A stretch of DNA of 64,000 bases, taken from the NCBI RefSeq assembly GCF_020905415.1, contig NZ_JAJJMP010000001.1:1127501-1191500 (forward strand), read 5' to 3'. The notes beneath the pieces are model-generated. The model saw nothing but the letters and a program-made list of their open reading frames with translations. It made no database searches and had not been told where the DNA came from. The translations under genes and the position numbers were made by a program. Shown here in pieces: positions 1-10,922 of this stretch (its first letter is position 1; every line of letters begins with the position of its first letter). The DNA comes from Myroides oncorhynchi (GTDB lineage Bacteria > Bacteroidota > Bacteroidia > Flavobacteriales > Flavobacteriaceae).

Positions 1-720
<720 letters not shown>

Positions 721-852
721 TTACAATTCTTTCGAATCGTACTTTCTATAAATTTTAATATATTTCTATATCTTGTTTGTATTCTTTTCTAACTTTATTT
801 TGTTAGTTAAGTTATCAATATGTCAATGATCGTTTTGGCTTTGAAAGCCTAG

Positions 853-926
853 TGGAGAATATCGGAGTCGAACCGATGACCTCCTGCGTGCAAGGCAGGC
901 GCTCTAGCCAGCTGAGCTAATCCCCC
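853..926 (-). tRNA. tRNA-Ala (TGC)
   Basis: A 74-nt cloverleaf: the 7-bp acceptor stem GGGGGAT/ATTCTCC closes with two G-U pairs, the D-loop carries AGCTCAGCTGG, the anticodon loop is CTTGCAC with anticodon TGC, and the T-arm has GGTTCGACTCC. Discriminator base A; CCA is not encoded. It lies in the 16S-23S spacer, the usual place for Ala/Ile in flavobacterial rRNA operons. Confidence 0.97.
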
Positions 927-1009
927 GTTTTTTCTATCGGTATCACTACCACAAAAACGGTTAGCTAACCTCTAGTATTTCCTTTTAATACATAACCTTA
1001 AGTATTTAG

Positions 1010-1083
1010 TAGTCCCGGGCAGACTCGAACTGCCGACCCCTACATTATCAGTGTAGTACTCTAACCAGCTGAGCTACGAGACT
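1010..1083 (-). tRNA. tRNA-Ile (GAT)
   Basis: A 74-nt cloverleaf with acceptor stem AGTCTCG/CGGGACT, anticodon loop CTGATAA (anticodon GAT, Ile), T-arm GGCAGTTCGAGTCTGCC and discriminator A. It is the first tRNA of the 16S-23S spacer, about 77 nt from the 16S 3' end and 84 nt before tRNA-Ala. Confidence 0.97.
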
Positions 1084-1159
1084 CTATACTTATTGTTTGT
1101 ATCTTTTTTTTTTGGTATTAACAGCGAGAGTAAAGTTATTATAATCCTAATTATTCTCT

Positions 1160-2679
<1,520 letters not shown>

Positions 2680-2816
2680 ATATTTTTAATTTCGTAAATT
2701 AAAAACTATAATCCAAATCTTGCGATTTGCCTTACTCTCTTATTTGTATGCTGTCAATCCAATATGTCTATGAACGTATTCTTCTAGTCTTTATCACTTC
2801 TGTTTCAAAGCGAGTG

Positions 2817-2847
2817 CAAAAGTAAAAAACTTATTTGAATTAGCAAA
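2817..2847 (-). promoter_or_regulatory. rRNA operon promoter, proximal (exact consensus)
   Basis: On the minus strand TTTG (2844-2847), a 19-nt spacer and TACTTTTG (2817-2824) match the Bacteroidota housekeeping consensus TTTG-N19-TANNTTTG at every position. It lies about 140 nt upstream of the 16S 5' end. Confidence 0.85.
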
Positions 2848-2911
2848 ATTTATTTTGAGAAAATTTAACCCCTCTTTTTCGCTAACCCCTCGTTTTTACT
2901 GAAGCGGACTG

Positions 2912-2944
2912 CAAAGATACTACCTTATTTTATTGTTATCCAAA
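2912..2944 (-). promoter_or_regulatory. possible middle rRNA promoter (21-nt spacer)
   Basis: TTTG (2941-2944) and TATCTTTG (2912-2919) are both perfect elements but are 21 nt apart instead of 19. It lies between the two exact promoters. It could be weak or non-functional. Confidence 0.4.
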
Positions 2945-3060
2945 TTTATTTTTATAAATTTTTAAAACTATTTTTAAGTAATACTTGCTTCACTATTTTT
3001 ATATGATCGTCTGCTTTTCGATCCCTAGTTACCGTGGTAACTACTTCTCTAATGCGGATG

Positions 3061-3091
3061 CAAAAGTAGCATCTTTTCCTTTACTTGCAAA
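3061..3091 (-). promoter_or_regulatory. rRNA operon promoter, distal (exact consensus)
   Basis: TTTG (3088-3091), a 19-nt spacer and TACTTTTG (3061-3068) match the Bacteroidota consensus exactly, with the same -7 octamer as the proximal promoter. Together they form a tandem arrangement 244 nt apart, typical of strongly expressed rRNA operons. Confidence 0.82.
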
Positions 3092-3099
3092 CTTTATAT

Positions 3100-3774
3100 T
3101 GCCTTTTTTTGAAAGTATTTTATAACTCGCTATTATCCGACGTTTTAGCTAGTAAAGTTTTTTTTGCCTTTGGCAGGTTTCTCTTGTGGATGTGCTTCTG
3201 ATAGGGGTTTTGATGTTGTAGTCTATATATTATAGTGTACTCTTATATATAGCGAGCTTGTTTTGGTTGCTTTCTATTATATCGCGTCCTGAGGCTGTAA
3301 TACCTATTGTAGGTAAATATTGAGATTTCAAGTTCTTTCTTTACTCTTATATATAGATAGAAATGCGAATACCTCTTATATAACGTGTTTTTGATTAATT
3401 GTACCTTACTTTCTTGTTTTGGGCTGTGTCTATTTCTTATTATGTAAGTTTATTGTATTGTTTACAGCTACTTTTTTCTGTTAATCAGTTCTATTTTAAC
3501 CTTCTACCTAGCTTTTGGACAAAAAGTAATATGCTTTTTTCGTTCTCATTATGTGTGTTTAAATTTACAACTAATTGTTTTTCAGTTATTAATACATATT
3601 TCTACTACTTCCATATAAATTGCCTAATACCTCCTAAGCCCAACAAACATCTACCTCTATACCATCCCCTTCAACATTACCACAAGATTGCTCTGCTAGA
3701 ATACCTTTTTCTTGAAGAACTCTTGAAGAAGTATTGACGAAGTATTGAAGAGCTTACTTGAAAATAAAACGTAT
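3100..3774. other. T-rich non-coding spacer upstream of rRNA promoters
   Basis: No convincing gene. The + strand is strongly T-rich. A 112-codon TTG-started frame at 3399-3737 encodes an unstructured Phe/Tyr/Leu-rich string and looks like a composition artefact. A 14-nt repeat ACTCTTATATATAG occurs at 3239-3252 and 3343-3356, and a diverged CTTGAAGAA word repeats around 3717-3755. Confidence 0.6.
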
Positions 3775-3802
3775 AAAAAAACCCGAAGCTATTCGCTTCG
3801 GG
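3775..3802 (-). terminator. intrinsic terminator
   Basis: Perfect 8-bp stem CCCGAAGC/GCTTCGGG (3782-3789 with 3795-3802), a 5-nt loop, and seven T residues after it on the minus strand (3775-3781). It is the last of three hairpins separating tRNA-Asn from the rRNA operon. Confidence 0.75.
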
Positions 3803-3942
3803 GTCTTATTTAATATATATTGAAGTTAAAAACTATTTGATCTTTAAATATTTTGCTTCATTAACTCTGAAAACAATTCTACACTTTTAATTCTATCATC
3901 TGTATTATAATGTAGTTAAAAACCGCAGACTTATATAAAAGC

Positions 3943-3973
3943 GAAAAGCGATACCTAATGATATCGCTTTTCA
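3943..3973 (-). terminator. stem-loop, possible terminator
   Basis: Stem GAAAAGCGATA/TATCGCTTTTC with an 8-nt loop. On the minus strand it is followed by GCTTTTATATAAG rather than a clean T-run, so termination is plausible but unproven. Confidence 0.45.
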
Positions 3974-4040
3974 ATCCCCTTAAAAAGTAAATTTCTCTAC
4001 TTGTATTCTTGTTTTTAAAATTCTATAACCTTAAGGTTAT

Positions 4041-4068
4041 AAAAAAAAAGCCAGTCAATGACTGGCTT
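4041..4068 (-). terminator. terminator of tRNA-Asn
   Basis: Stem AAGCCAGTCA/TGACTGGCTT around one base, followed on the minus strand by a run of nine T, starting 5 nt after the tRNA-Asn 3' end. Confidence 0.85.
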
Positions 4069-4073
4069 CTCTG

Positions 4074-4147
4074 CTCCCTCTCTTGGGCTCGAACCAAGGA
4101 CCCTCTGATTAACAGTCAGATGCTCTAACCAACTGAGCTAAGAAGGA
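4074..4147 (-). tRNA. tRNA-Asn (GTT)
   Basis: A 74-nt cloverleaf with acceptor stem TCCTTCT/AGAGGGA, D-arm TAGCTCAGTTGG, anticodon loop CTGTTAA (GTT, Asn), T-arm CTTGGTTCGAGCCCAAG and discriminator G. It is a monocistronic unit with its own exact-consensus promoter 28 nt upstream and its own terminator. Confidence 0.97.
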
Positions 4148-4174
4148 AGGTGATATATTACCTTTATTGCGATG

Positions 4175-4205
4175 CAAATATAAAACGTTTTTTCATTCTT
4201 GCAAA
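4175..4205 (-). promoter_or_regulatory. tRNA-Asn promoter (exact consensus)
   Basis: TTTG (4202-4205), exactly 19 nt, TATATTTG (4175-4182) on the minus strand: a full match to TTTG-N19-TANNTTTG, placed between rseP and the tRNA. Confidence 0.85.
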
Positions 4206-4232
4206 CACAACAAGCATTTTTTTAATATTTTT

Positions 4233-5579
4233 TTATTTGCCGAAGATGGCTTTATAAATATCGTTACCATTAGCGAACAACAATAAACCTATAAGTATAA
4301 AGAAACCAATCATTTGTGCTTTCTCTAAGAACTTATCACTTGGTTTACGCCCTGAGATCATCTCGTATAATAAAAACATTACATGTCCACCATCTAGTGC
4401 AGGAATAGGCAATAAGTTCATTACACCAAGCATAATAGACAGCATCGCTGTAATGCTCCAAAAAACTTGCCAGCTCCAGAACTGTGGAAAAATATCATAG
4501 ATAGCTTTAAACCCACCTACTCCTTTATAAGCTCCTGTTTCAGGCTGTACAATTTTCTTTAACTGCCCAAAGTAACTAACTACTCTATCTTTTCCCATAT
4601 GTAATCCCGCTGGAATAGCTTCTACTAAAGAATACTCTTCTCTACTGATCTCATACAGTCCAAGTTTTTGCAAATTATCAAAAGGCAACGCAGGTGCATA
4701 ATATGTCTCCATCTTACCTTCTGCATTCACGTTTACATTAACTGTCATGTCATTTCCGTCACGATTAACAACAACAGGAATTGTCTTTCCTTTATTATCT
4801 TCTAGAACAGGGGCTACCATATCAAAAAATGGAGTATCAATTCCATTAATTGATTTCACGATGTCCTTAAGGGCTAATGTTTTTTCATTAATAGAATTCT
4901 CACTGAATCCAGAAACGATAAAAGGTATACGCAATCCAATAAAACCATTCCCTTTGTTCTCAGTAATTTGTCCTAAAAAATTAACAGGTAGTTTGACATG
5001 CTCTACTACACCATTTCGTTCAACTTCTATATCATTTCCCATAAGGATAGCCTCAGGAAGACTATTAAACTTCACAATCTCCTTACCATCTACAGTTAAA
5101 ACCTTATCACCTGTCTTAAGACCCGCTTCTTCTAAGATTGGATTTTGCACCCAAATACCATTATTAATATCTTTATTGGCGATGTACGATTCACCATAAG
5201 TATAAGCCATACCAATATATATAAGAAAGGCTAAAATAAAGTTAACTGTTACACCACCTAACATAATAATCAAACGTTGCCAAGCTGGTTTCGATCTAAA
5301 TTCCCAAGGTTGAGGCTCTCCTGCAAGTTGATCACTATCCATACTTTCATCCACCATACCAGATATCTTCACATATCCACCTAAAGGTAACCAACCTATT
5401 CCATAAACCGTATCTCCAATCTTCTTTTTAAAGAGAGAAAACTTAACATCAAAAAACAAGTAAAACTTCTCTACACGTGTTTTAAAAAGTTTAGCAGGAA
5501 TAAAATGCCCTAACTCGTGTAAGATAATTAACAAAGACAAGCTCAATAAGAATTGAGATAATTTAATAAGTATATCCAT
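4233..5579 (-). CDS. rseP: RIP zinc metalloprotease RseP (site-2 protease)
   Basis: Intramembrane zinc protease that cleaves membrane-bound substrates such as anti-sigma factors after a first cut outside the membrane. Residues 21-25 are HELGH (metal ligands and catalytic Glu) in the first membrane segment. A second ligand motif LDGG sits at 395-398 inside NLLPIPALDGG. The region about 130-290 has the spacing of two PDZ-like domains, followed by membrane segments near 370-390 and 422-437. At 448 aa it has normal family length. It is transcribed alone, divergently from serS across a 318-nt gap. Family assignment is firm; its substrates in this organism are unknown. Confidence 0.95.
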   Translation of the reverse strand: MDILIKLSQFLLSLSLLIILHELGHFIPAKLFKTRVEKFYLFFDVKFSLFKKKIGDTVYGIGWLPLGGYVKISGMVDESMDSDQLAGEPQPWEFRSKPAWQRLIIMLGGVTVNFILAFLIYIGMAYTYGESYIANKDINNGIWVQNPILEEAGLKTGDKVLTVDGKEIVKFNSLPEAILMGNDIEVERNGVVEHVKLPVNFLGQITENKGNGFIGLRIPFIVSGFSENSINEKTLALKDIVKSINGIDTPFFDMVAPVLEDNKGKTIPVVVNRDGNDMTVNVNVNAEGKMETYYAPALPFDNLQKLGLYEISREEYSLVEAIPAGLHMGKDRVVSYFGQLKKIVQPETGAYKGVGGFKAIYDIFPQFWSWQVFWSITAMLSIMLGVMNLLPIPALDGGHVMFLLYEMISGRKPSDKFLEKAQMIGFFILIGLLLFANGNDIYKAIFGK

Positions 5580-5612
5580 TTTTATTTTTTACAAACTGTA
5601 ATATTATTAAGA

Positions 5613-5643
5613 CAAAAGTAAAATTTTACTTTAACTAATCTTA
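5613..5643 (-). promoter_or_regulatory. possible rseP promoter
   Basis: TACTTTTG (5613-5620) matches the -7 consensus on the minus strand, 33 nt upstream of the rseP ATG; the tetramer 19 nt further (TAAG) is only half right. The rest of the 318-nt rseP-serS gap is AT-rich, with a serS-facing TAACTTTG at 5867-5874 and no clear -33 box. Confidence 0.35.
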
Positions 5644-5897
5644 CATTTTTTTAATTCAAGGCTTAAATTATCAATTCTTTCACATAAATCAAGAGAAGCA
5701 ATTCGATATAAACCTATAAAAGGAACCTAAATACTAGTCACACAGAATAATCGCTACTACACAATGTTGATTTAAAAAAAACAAAAAACTACCCAATAAA
5801 ATGCATATTGTTAGACAAAAGGCACAAAGAGGTAGGTAAAATAGCTGTTAATAGAAAACTATTTTCTAACTTTGCTTAACAATTAATATTTTATAAT

Positions 5898-7169
5898 ATG
5901 TTACAGATAGGTTTTATTAGAGAAAATCAAGATCAGGTAATAAAAGGACTTGCCAAAAGAAATCTTGATGTTGCTGATTTACTAAAAGAAGTGCTTGAAT
6001 TAGATGAGAAAAGAAGAAGCACACAGGTGGAGTTAGACAATGTATTAGCTGAATCTAATAAACTATCCAAAAGTATCGGAGAGTTAATGAAGAGTGGTGA
6101 GAAAGCTAAAGCAGAACTTATCAAAGAAAAAACTTCAAACTTACGCGACCAAAGCAAACAATTAACAGAAGATCTTAATAATGTATCTGTATTATTAACA
6201 GAGAAGTTATATACTATACCTAACGTTCCTACAGACATCGTACCTGCAGGTAAAGATGCTGATGATAACTTAAATGTATTCGAAGCAGGTGAAGTGCCAA
6301 CATTACATGAAGGAGCAATGCCTCACTGGGAACTTGCTAAAAAGTACGATATTATCGACTTTGAACTAGGTAATAAAATCACTGGAGCTGGATTTCCTGT
6401 ATACAAAGGTAAAGGAGCTCGTCTACAGAGAGCATTAATCTCTTACTTCTTAGATAAAAATACTGGAGCAGGATATAATGAATACCAAGTGCCTCACTTG
6501 ATTAATGAAGCATCAGGATTCGGTACAGGGCAGTTGCCAGATAAAGAAGGGCAAATGTATCACTCTACAGTTGATGATCTATACTTAATCCCAACAGCAG
6601 AGGTACCAGTAACAAATATCTTTAGAGATGTAATCTTACAGGAAAGCGAATTACCAGTTATGTGTACTGCTTATACACCATGTTTCCGTAGAGAGGCTGG
6701 ATCATATGGGGCGCATGTAAGAGGTTTAAACCGTCTTCACCAATTTGATAAAGTAGAGATTGTACGTATCGAACATCCAGAAAATTCTTATAAAGCTTTA
6801 GATGGAATGGTAGAACATATTAAAGGTCTATTAAACGAATTAAAACTGCCATACAGAATCTTGAGATTATGTGGTGGAGATATGGGATTCACATCTGCAC
6901 TGACTTATGACTTCGAAGTATTCTCTACAGCACAAGACAGATGGTTAGAAATAAGCTCTGTATCAAACTTCGAGACATTCCAAGCGAATAGACTAAAATT
7001 AAGATTTAGAGATAAAGAAGGAAAGAACCAATTAGCTCATACATTAAATGGTAGTTCATTAGCATTACCACGTGTCTTAGCAGGTATCTTAGAAAACTAC
7101 CAAACTCCAGAAGGAATCGTAATACCAGAAGTACTTCGTCCTTACACAGGGTTTGATATCATCGACTAA
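5898..7169 (+). CDS. serS: seryl-tRNA synthetase
   Basis: Class II aminoacyl-tRNA synthetase that charges tRNA-Ser (and tRNA-Sec) in the cytoplasm. Residues 1-105 form the two-helix antiparallel coiled-coil arm typical of SerRS. Motif 2 is at about 262-278 (CFRREAGS...), followed by the conserved HQFDKVE, and motif 3 at 384-402 (NGSSLALPRVLAGILENYQ). The TAEVPVTN serine-binding block is at 233-240. At 423 aa it has the usual length. It is monocistronic: a clear terminator follows at 7205-7247. The start was chosen because the arm begins MLQIGFIRENQD, as in homologues. Confidence 0.98.
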   Translation: MLQIGFIRENQDQVIKGLAKRNLDVADLLKEVLELDEKRRSTQVELDNVLAESNKLSKSIGELMKSGEKAKAELIKEKTSNLRDQSKQLTEDLNNVSVLLTEKLYTIPNVPTDIVPAGKDADDNLNVFEAGEVPTLHEGAMPHWELAKKYDIIDFELGNKITGAGFPVYKGKGARLQRALISYFLDKNTGAGYNEYQVPHLINEASGFGTGQLPDKEGQMYHSTVDDLYLIPTAEVPVTNIFRDVILQESELPVMCTAYTPCFRREAGSYGAHVRGLNRLHQFDKVEIVRIEHPENSYKALDGMVEHIKGLLNELKLPYRILRLCGGDMGFTSALTYDFEVFSTAQDRWLEISSVSNFETFQANRLKLRFRDKEGKNQLAHTLNGSSLALPRVLAGILENYQTPEGIVIPEVLRPYTGFDIID

Positions 7170-7204
7170 TTATTAAGTCAAATTAAAAGTATAATCTTAT
7201 AACT

Positions 7205-7247
7205 AAAAGCACCAAATACTAGTAAACAGAGTTTTGGTGCTTTTTTT
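7205..7247 (+). terminator. terminator of serS
   Basis: Stem AAAAGCACCAAA/TTTGGTGCTTTT (7205-7216 with 7233-7244) and a T-run. The TATCTTTG octamer of the next gene (7247-7254) directly abuts it, so the terminator and the next promoter are interleaved. Confidence 0.85.
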
Positions 7248-7285
7248 ATCTTTGCACAAATAAAATAATTCCGCTTATTTAAATT

Positions 7286-7600
7286 ATGATTATTTATAAC
7301 GTTACAATTAATATACATGAGACTGCCCACGATACGTGGATGCAGTGGACAAAGAATGCTTATATACCTGCCATGCTTGCTACAGGTAAGTTTGATAAAG
7401 CACGTATCATAAAAGTATTAATTGAAGAAGAAATGGGAGGTAAAACCTATTCACTTCAATTTGAAACAACAAATAAAGAACGACTTGACCAATTCTACAA
7501 AGAAGACTTTGATCGTTTTGAGAACGAAGCGAAGAAGTTATTTGGAGAACTAATGTTGACATTCAAAACAGAACTACAATTAATAAGCGAACATCAATAA
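7286..7600 (+). CDS. DUF4286 family protein
   Basis: A 104-aa cytoplasmic protein recognised as DUF4286 by its start MIIYNVTINI and the HDTWMQWTKNAYIPAMLATG segment, followed by a KTYSLQFET strand and a DQFYKEDF helix. The pattern looks like a small alpha/beta ferredoxin-like fold (inference). Function unknown. It sits 6 nt before rsmA and probably shares its transcript. A TATCTTTG -7 octamer lies 31 nt upstream, with no good -33 box. Confidence 0.85.
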   Translation: MIIYNVTINIHETAHDTWMQWTKNAYIPAMLATGKFDKARIIKVLIEEEMGGKTYSLQFETTNKERLDQFYKEDFDRFENEAKKLFGELMLTFKTELQLISEHQ

Positions 7601-7606
7601 CATACC

Positions 7607-8386
7607 ATGGATAAAGTAAAAGCAAAAAAACATCTAGGACAACACTTTCTAACTGACGAAAGTGTAGCTAAGCGTATCGCTGACACCCTGACACTAGATG
7701 GATATAAAAAAGTATTAGAGATAGGTCCTGGTATGGGAGTGCTTACAAAGTACATCCTAGACAAACCCACAGAAACCTTCGTCGTAGAGATAGATACAGA
7801 ATCTGTAGACTATTTAGGAGAACATTATCCTAAACTGCACGATCACATCTTTGCACAAGATTTCTTAAAATTTGACATTGTACGCGCCTTTAATCAAGAG
7901 CCGTTCGCTGTTATCGGTAACTTTCCTTATAACATCTCAACACAAATCGTGTTTAGAGCATTGGAATTAAGAGATTATATCCCTGAGTTCTCAGGAATGT
8001 TCCAAAAAGAAGTAGCACAACGTATCTGTGAGAAAAAAGGAACTAAAGCTTATGGAATACTTTCTGTACTAACACAAGCATTCTATGAAACTGAATATTT
8101 GTTCACTGTAGACGAGCATGTGTTTAACCCACCTCCAAAAGTTAAGTCGGGTGTGATGCGTATGCGTAGAAAAGAAGACTATAGCCTACCGTGTAACGAG
8201 AGACTGTTCTTCACTGTAGTAAAAACAGCTTTTAATCAACGAAGAAAAACGCTTCGCAATAGCTTAAAAACGTATAATCTACCTGAAGAAATCAGAGCAC
8301 AAGAAGTATTTAACTTAAGACCAGAACAATTAGACTATAAACAATTTATAGAACTAACTAAGATAATAGAAGCCTATGGAGTTTAA
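7607..8386 (+). CDS. rsmA: 16S rRNA (adenine(1518)-N(6)/adenine(1519)-N(6))-dimethyltransferase
   Basis: SAM-dependent methyltransferase (KsgA) that dimethylates two adjacent adenines in the 3' terminal hairpin of 16S rRNA during small-subunit maturation. The N-terminal KKHLGQHFL (7-15), SAM motif I LEIGPGMG (37-44) and the catalytic GNFPYNIS (104-111) are all present. The C-terminal [13 protein letters not shown] is the usual RNA-binding helix region. At 259 aa it is full length. Its 3' end overlaps the mgtE start by 11 nt, implying translational coupling. Confidence 0.97.
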   Translation: MDKVKAKKHLGQHFLTDESVAKRIADTLTLDGYKKVLEIGPGMGVLTKYILDKPTETFVVEIDTESVDYLGEHYPKLHDHIFAQDFLKFDIVRAFNQEPFAVIGNFPYNISTQIVFRALELRDYIPEFSGMFQKEVAQRICEKKGTKAYGILSVLTQAFYETEYLFTVDEHVFNPPPKVKSGVMRMRRKEDYSLPCNERLFFTVVKTAFNQRRKTLRNSLKTYNLPEEIRAQEVFNLRPEQLDYKQFIELTKIIEAYGV

Positions 8387-9728
8387 AATCAGTAAAGAAT
8401 CTTTACAACAATTCGAAGAATTAATAGCTGAAAACAATGAACAAGGATTATTAGACATCCTAAAAGACATACACTATGCCGATATAGCCGAGATTATGAA
8501 TGAGCTTTCTGTAGAGGAAGCCATATACTTATTCGACATATTAGATAGTGAAGTCACAGCCGAAATACTTCTAGAATTAGATGAAGACGTCCGTGAAAAG
8601 ATATTAAAGAATCTGTCCCCAAAAGAAATTGCGGAGGAATTAGATGAATTAGACACGGATGACGCTGCTGATATTATCTCCGAATTACCTGAAGACAAAA
8701 AAGAGGAAGTTCTTTCTGAGTTAGAAGATTTAGAACACGCAAAAGATATTGTTGATCTTTTGCGTTATGATGAAGATACGGCTGGGGGACTTATGGCGAA
8801 GGAGTTTGTATCTGTCAATGAAAATTGGTCGATACTAACTTGTGTAAAAGAAATGCGTAAACAAGCAGAGAACGTATCACGCGTTCACTCTATTTATGTA
8901 TTAGATGACGATGGTCGTCTAAAAGGAAGGTTATCACTTAAAGATTTACTTACCTCTTCAACTACTACACACATTAGCGAGGTTTATATACGTAACGTAG
9001 ATTATGTAAAAGTAGATACTAAAGATGTAGAGGTAGCCCGTATCATGCAGAAATATGACTTAGAAGCTATTCCAGTAGTAGATGAGATGGGTCGATTAGT
9101 TGGTCGTATTACGATAGATGATATCGTAGACGTTATTAAAGAAGAAGCAGATAAAGATTATCAGTTAGCTGCGGGTATCTCTCAAGATGTAGAGGCTAAC
9201 GATAGTATTTTAATGCTTACACGTGCTAGATTACCATGGTTAGTATTAGCTATGATAGGAGGCTTCGTTGCCGTTAATGTATCGAGAAGTTTTGAAGGAG
9301 CTATGGAGAAATTCGGAGTATTGTTCTTCTTCACTCCCCTTATTGCAGCGATGGCAGGAAATGTAGGAGTACAATCTTCTGCTATTATCGTACAGGGATT
9401 AGCAAATAACACTATCACTGGTTCTATATGGAAACGATTAGGAAAGGAAGTAACACTTAGTTTACTAAATGGATTCTTACTAGCAATCTTGATGATGTTA
9501 GGTAGTCATTTCTTATTAGGAGTTGACTACATCATCGGTATTACTGTTTCTATTGCCTTAATCAGTGTAATAATTATAGCAAGCCTTATCGGTACTTTTG
9601 TACCTATTTTACTAAACAAATATGGCATAGACCCCGCATTAGCTACTGGTCCATTTATAACAACAAGTAATGACATCTTTGGTATTTTGATATATTTCTC
9701 TATTGCCAAAGTGATTTTAGGGTTTTAA
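8376..9728 (+). CDS. mgtE: magnesium transporter MgtE
   Basis: Inner-membrane Mg2+ channel of the MgtE family. Residues 1-130 form the acidic, helical MgtE N domain with repeated L-DELD/EDV motifs. Residues about 135-255 hold two CBS domains ([17 protein letters not shown]..., then [22 protein letters not shown]), which sense cytosolic Mg2+. Residues about 280-450 contain five membrane helices, including the pore region [15 protein letters not shown]. At 450 aa it is typical. The ATG lies inside the end of rsmA. Confidence 0.95.
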   Translation: MEFKISKESLQQFEELIAENNEQGLLDILKDIHYADIAEIMNELSVEEAIYLFDILDSEVTAEILLELDEDVREKILKNLSPKEIAEELDELDTDDAADIISELPEDKKEEVLSELEDLEHAKDIVDLLRYDEDTAGGLMAKEFVSVNENWSILTCVKEMRKQAENVSRVHSIYVLDDDGRLKGRLSLKDLLTSSTTTHISEVYIRNVDYVKVDTKDVEVARIMQKYDLEAIPVVDEMGRLVGRITIDDIVDVIKEEADKDYQLAAGISQDVEANDSILMLTRARLPWLVLAMIGGFVAVNVSRSFEGAMEKFGVLFFFTPLIAAMAGNVGVQSSAIIVQGLANNTITGSIWKRLGKEVTLSLLNGFLLAILMMLGSHFLLGVDYIIGITVSIALISVIIIASLIGTFVPILLNKYGIDPALATGPFITTSNDIFGILIYFSIAKVILGF

Positions 9729-9758
9729 GTTCCTAATTTACACAACTAGATTTTTAAA

Positions 9759-10700
9759 ATGAATACTAAGAAAGTACTACATATCGACAGTAACCATCCT
9801 CTAATGATCACTCAGTTAGCAGCCCTAGGTTATACTAACGTAGAGAACTACACTGCTAGTAAGGCGGAGATAGAGGATATTATCCATGAGTATGAAGGAA
9901 TCATCATTCGAAGTCGCTTCTCTATAGACCAATCATTCTTAGAGAAAGCTACTAATCTAAAGTTCATTGGTCGCGTAGGTGCAGGACTAGAGAATATAGA
10001 CTGCATGTATGCAGAAAGCAAAGGCATCGCACTTATCGCAGCTCCGGAAGGCAATAGATCTGCTGTAGGAGAGCACGCTCTAGGGATGCTTCTAAGTCTA
10101 ATGAACAAGCTTAATCTAGTAGACCAAGAAGTAAGACAGGGCATCTGGATACGCGAGGGCAACAGAGGTTTTGAGATAGAAGGAAAGACAGTAGGTATTA
10201 TAGGATATGGCAATATGGGTAATGCTTTCGCTAAACGTCTTCAAGGATTCGACTGCGAAGTCATTTTTTATGACCTAAAAGATGGTCTAGAAAATCAATA
10301 TGCGAAACAAGTATCCCCACAAGAACTACAAGAGAGAGCTGATATATTAAGTCTACATACCCCTCAGACATCTGAGACAATGTACTTAATTAATGAATCG
10401 TTTATTAACGGCTTTGCTAAACCTTTTTGGTTTATTAATACAGCCAGAGGAAAATCAGTGAATACCTATGACTTAGTCAATGCTTTAAAATCAGGTAAAG
10501 TAAGAGGTGCTGCACTAGATGTACTAGAGTATGAGAAGTCTTCATTTGAAAATATGTTCTCTGACAATAGTCTTTCTGAACCTATGCAATACTTAATCCA
10601 AGCAAAGAATGTACTGTTATCTCCACATATAGCGGGATGGACATTCGAAAGCAAAGAGAAGTTAGCGCAAGTTATTATTGATAAAATCAAGTTACTTTAA
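9759..10700 (+). CDS. D-2-hydroxyacid dehydrogenase (phosphoglycerate dehydrogenase-like)
   Basis: NAD-dependent 2-hydroxyacid dehydrogenase. The Rossmann motif GYGNMG is at 149-154, and the catalytic triad is readable: Arg230 (NTARG), Glu257 (DVLEYE) and His290 (SPHIAGW). It resembles SerA but at 313 aa lacks a C-terminal ACT domain, as do short phosphoglycerate dehydrogenases. Substrate is therefore inferred: 3-phosphoglycerate is most likely, but no serC is adjacent. It follows mgtE by 30 nt and ends with a bidirectional terminator. Confidence 0.85.
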   Translation: MNTKKVLHIDSNHPLMITQLAALGYTNVENYTASKAEIEDIIHEYEGIIIRSRFSIDQSFLEKATNLKFIGRVGAGLENIDCMYAESKGIALIAAPEGNRSAVGEHALGMLLSLMNKLNLVDQEVRQGIWIREGNRGFEIEGKTVGIIGYGNMGNAFAKRLQGFDCEVIFYDLKDGLENQYAKQVSPQELQERADILSLHTPQTSETMYLINESFINGFAKPFWFINTARGKSVNTYDLVNALKSGKVRGAALDVLEYEKSSFENMFSDNSLSEPMQYLIQAKNVLLSPHIAGWTFESKEKLAQVIIDKIKLL

Positions 10701-10715
10701 GAGTAATACACGTAT

Positions 10716-10752
10716 AAAAAAGGCTTTATTCTGTAGAATAAAGCCTTTTTTA
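10716..10752. terminator. bidirectional terminator
   Basis: Near-perfect palindrome AAAAAGGCTTTATTCT/AGAATAAAGCCTTTTT with A-run and T-run on its two sides, just downstream of the dehydrogenase gene. Confidence 0.85.
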
Positions 10753-10879
10753 TTTCTCTTAGCTAGCATATAGTCAGCTAATACTACCCTCGTGTCCACC
10801 AATACACACTTATTCACTCTCCTAATCACATCATCATTGCGTATTATCAAGATGTTGATTCTTTGGGACTTTATTCCAT

Positions 10880-10905
10880 AAAAAAAGAGCTCACTATGGA
10901 GCTCT
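10880..10905 (-). terminator. terminator of the PlsC-GNAT acyltransferase gene
   Basis: Stem AGAGCTC/GAGCTCT (10886-10892 with 10899-10905), loop of six, followed by seven T on the minus strand, 18 nt past the stop codon. Confidence 0.8.
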
Positions 10906-10922
10906 CTCTTATATATACTGTC

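Noticed and set aside
3239..3356. 14-bp direct repeat ACTCTTATATATAG as a transposon or att site
   Set aside because: It is an AT-rich word in an AT-rich spacer, with nothing mobile between the copies; chance is plausible.
3399..3737. 112-codon ORF in the rRNA upstream region
   Set aside because: It starts with TTG, lies in T-rich sequence, and encodes a Phe/Tyr/Leu/Cys-rich string without motif or plausible context; a composition artefact is more likely.
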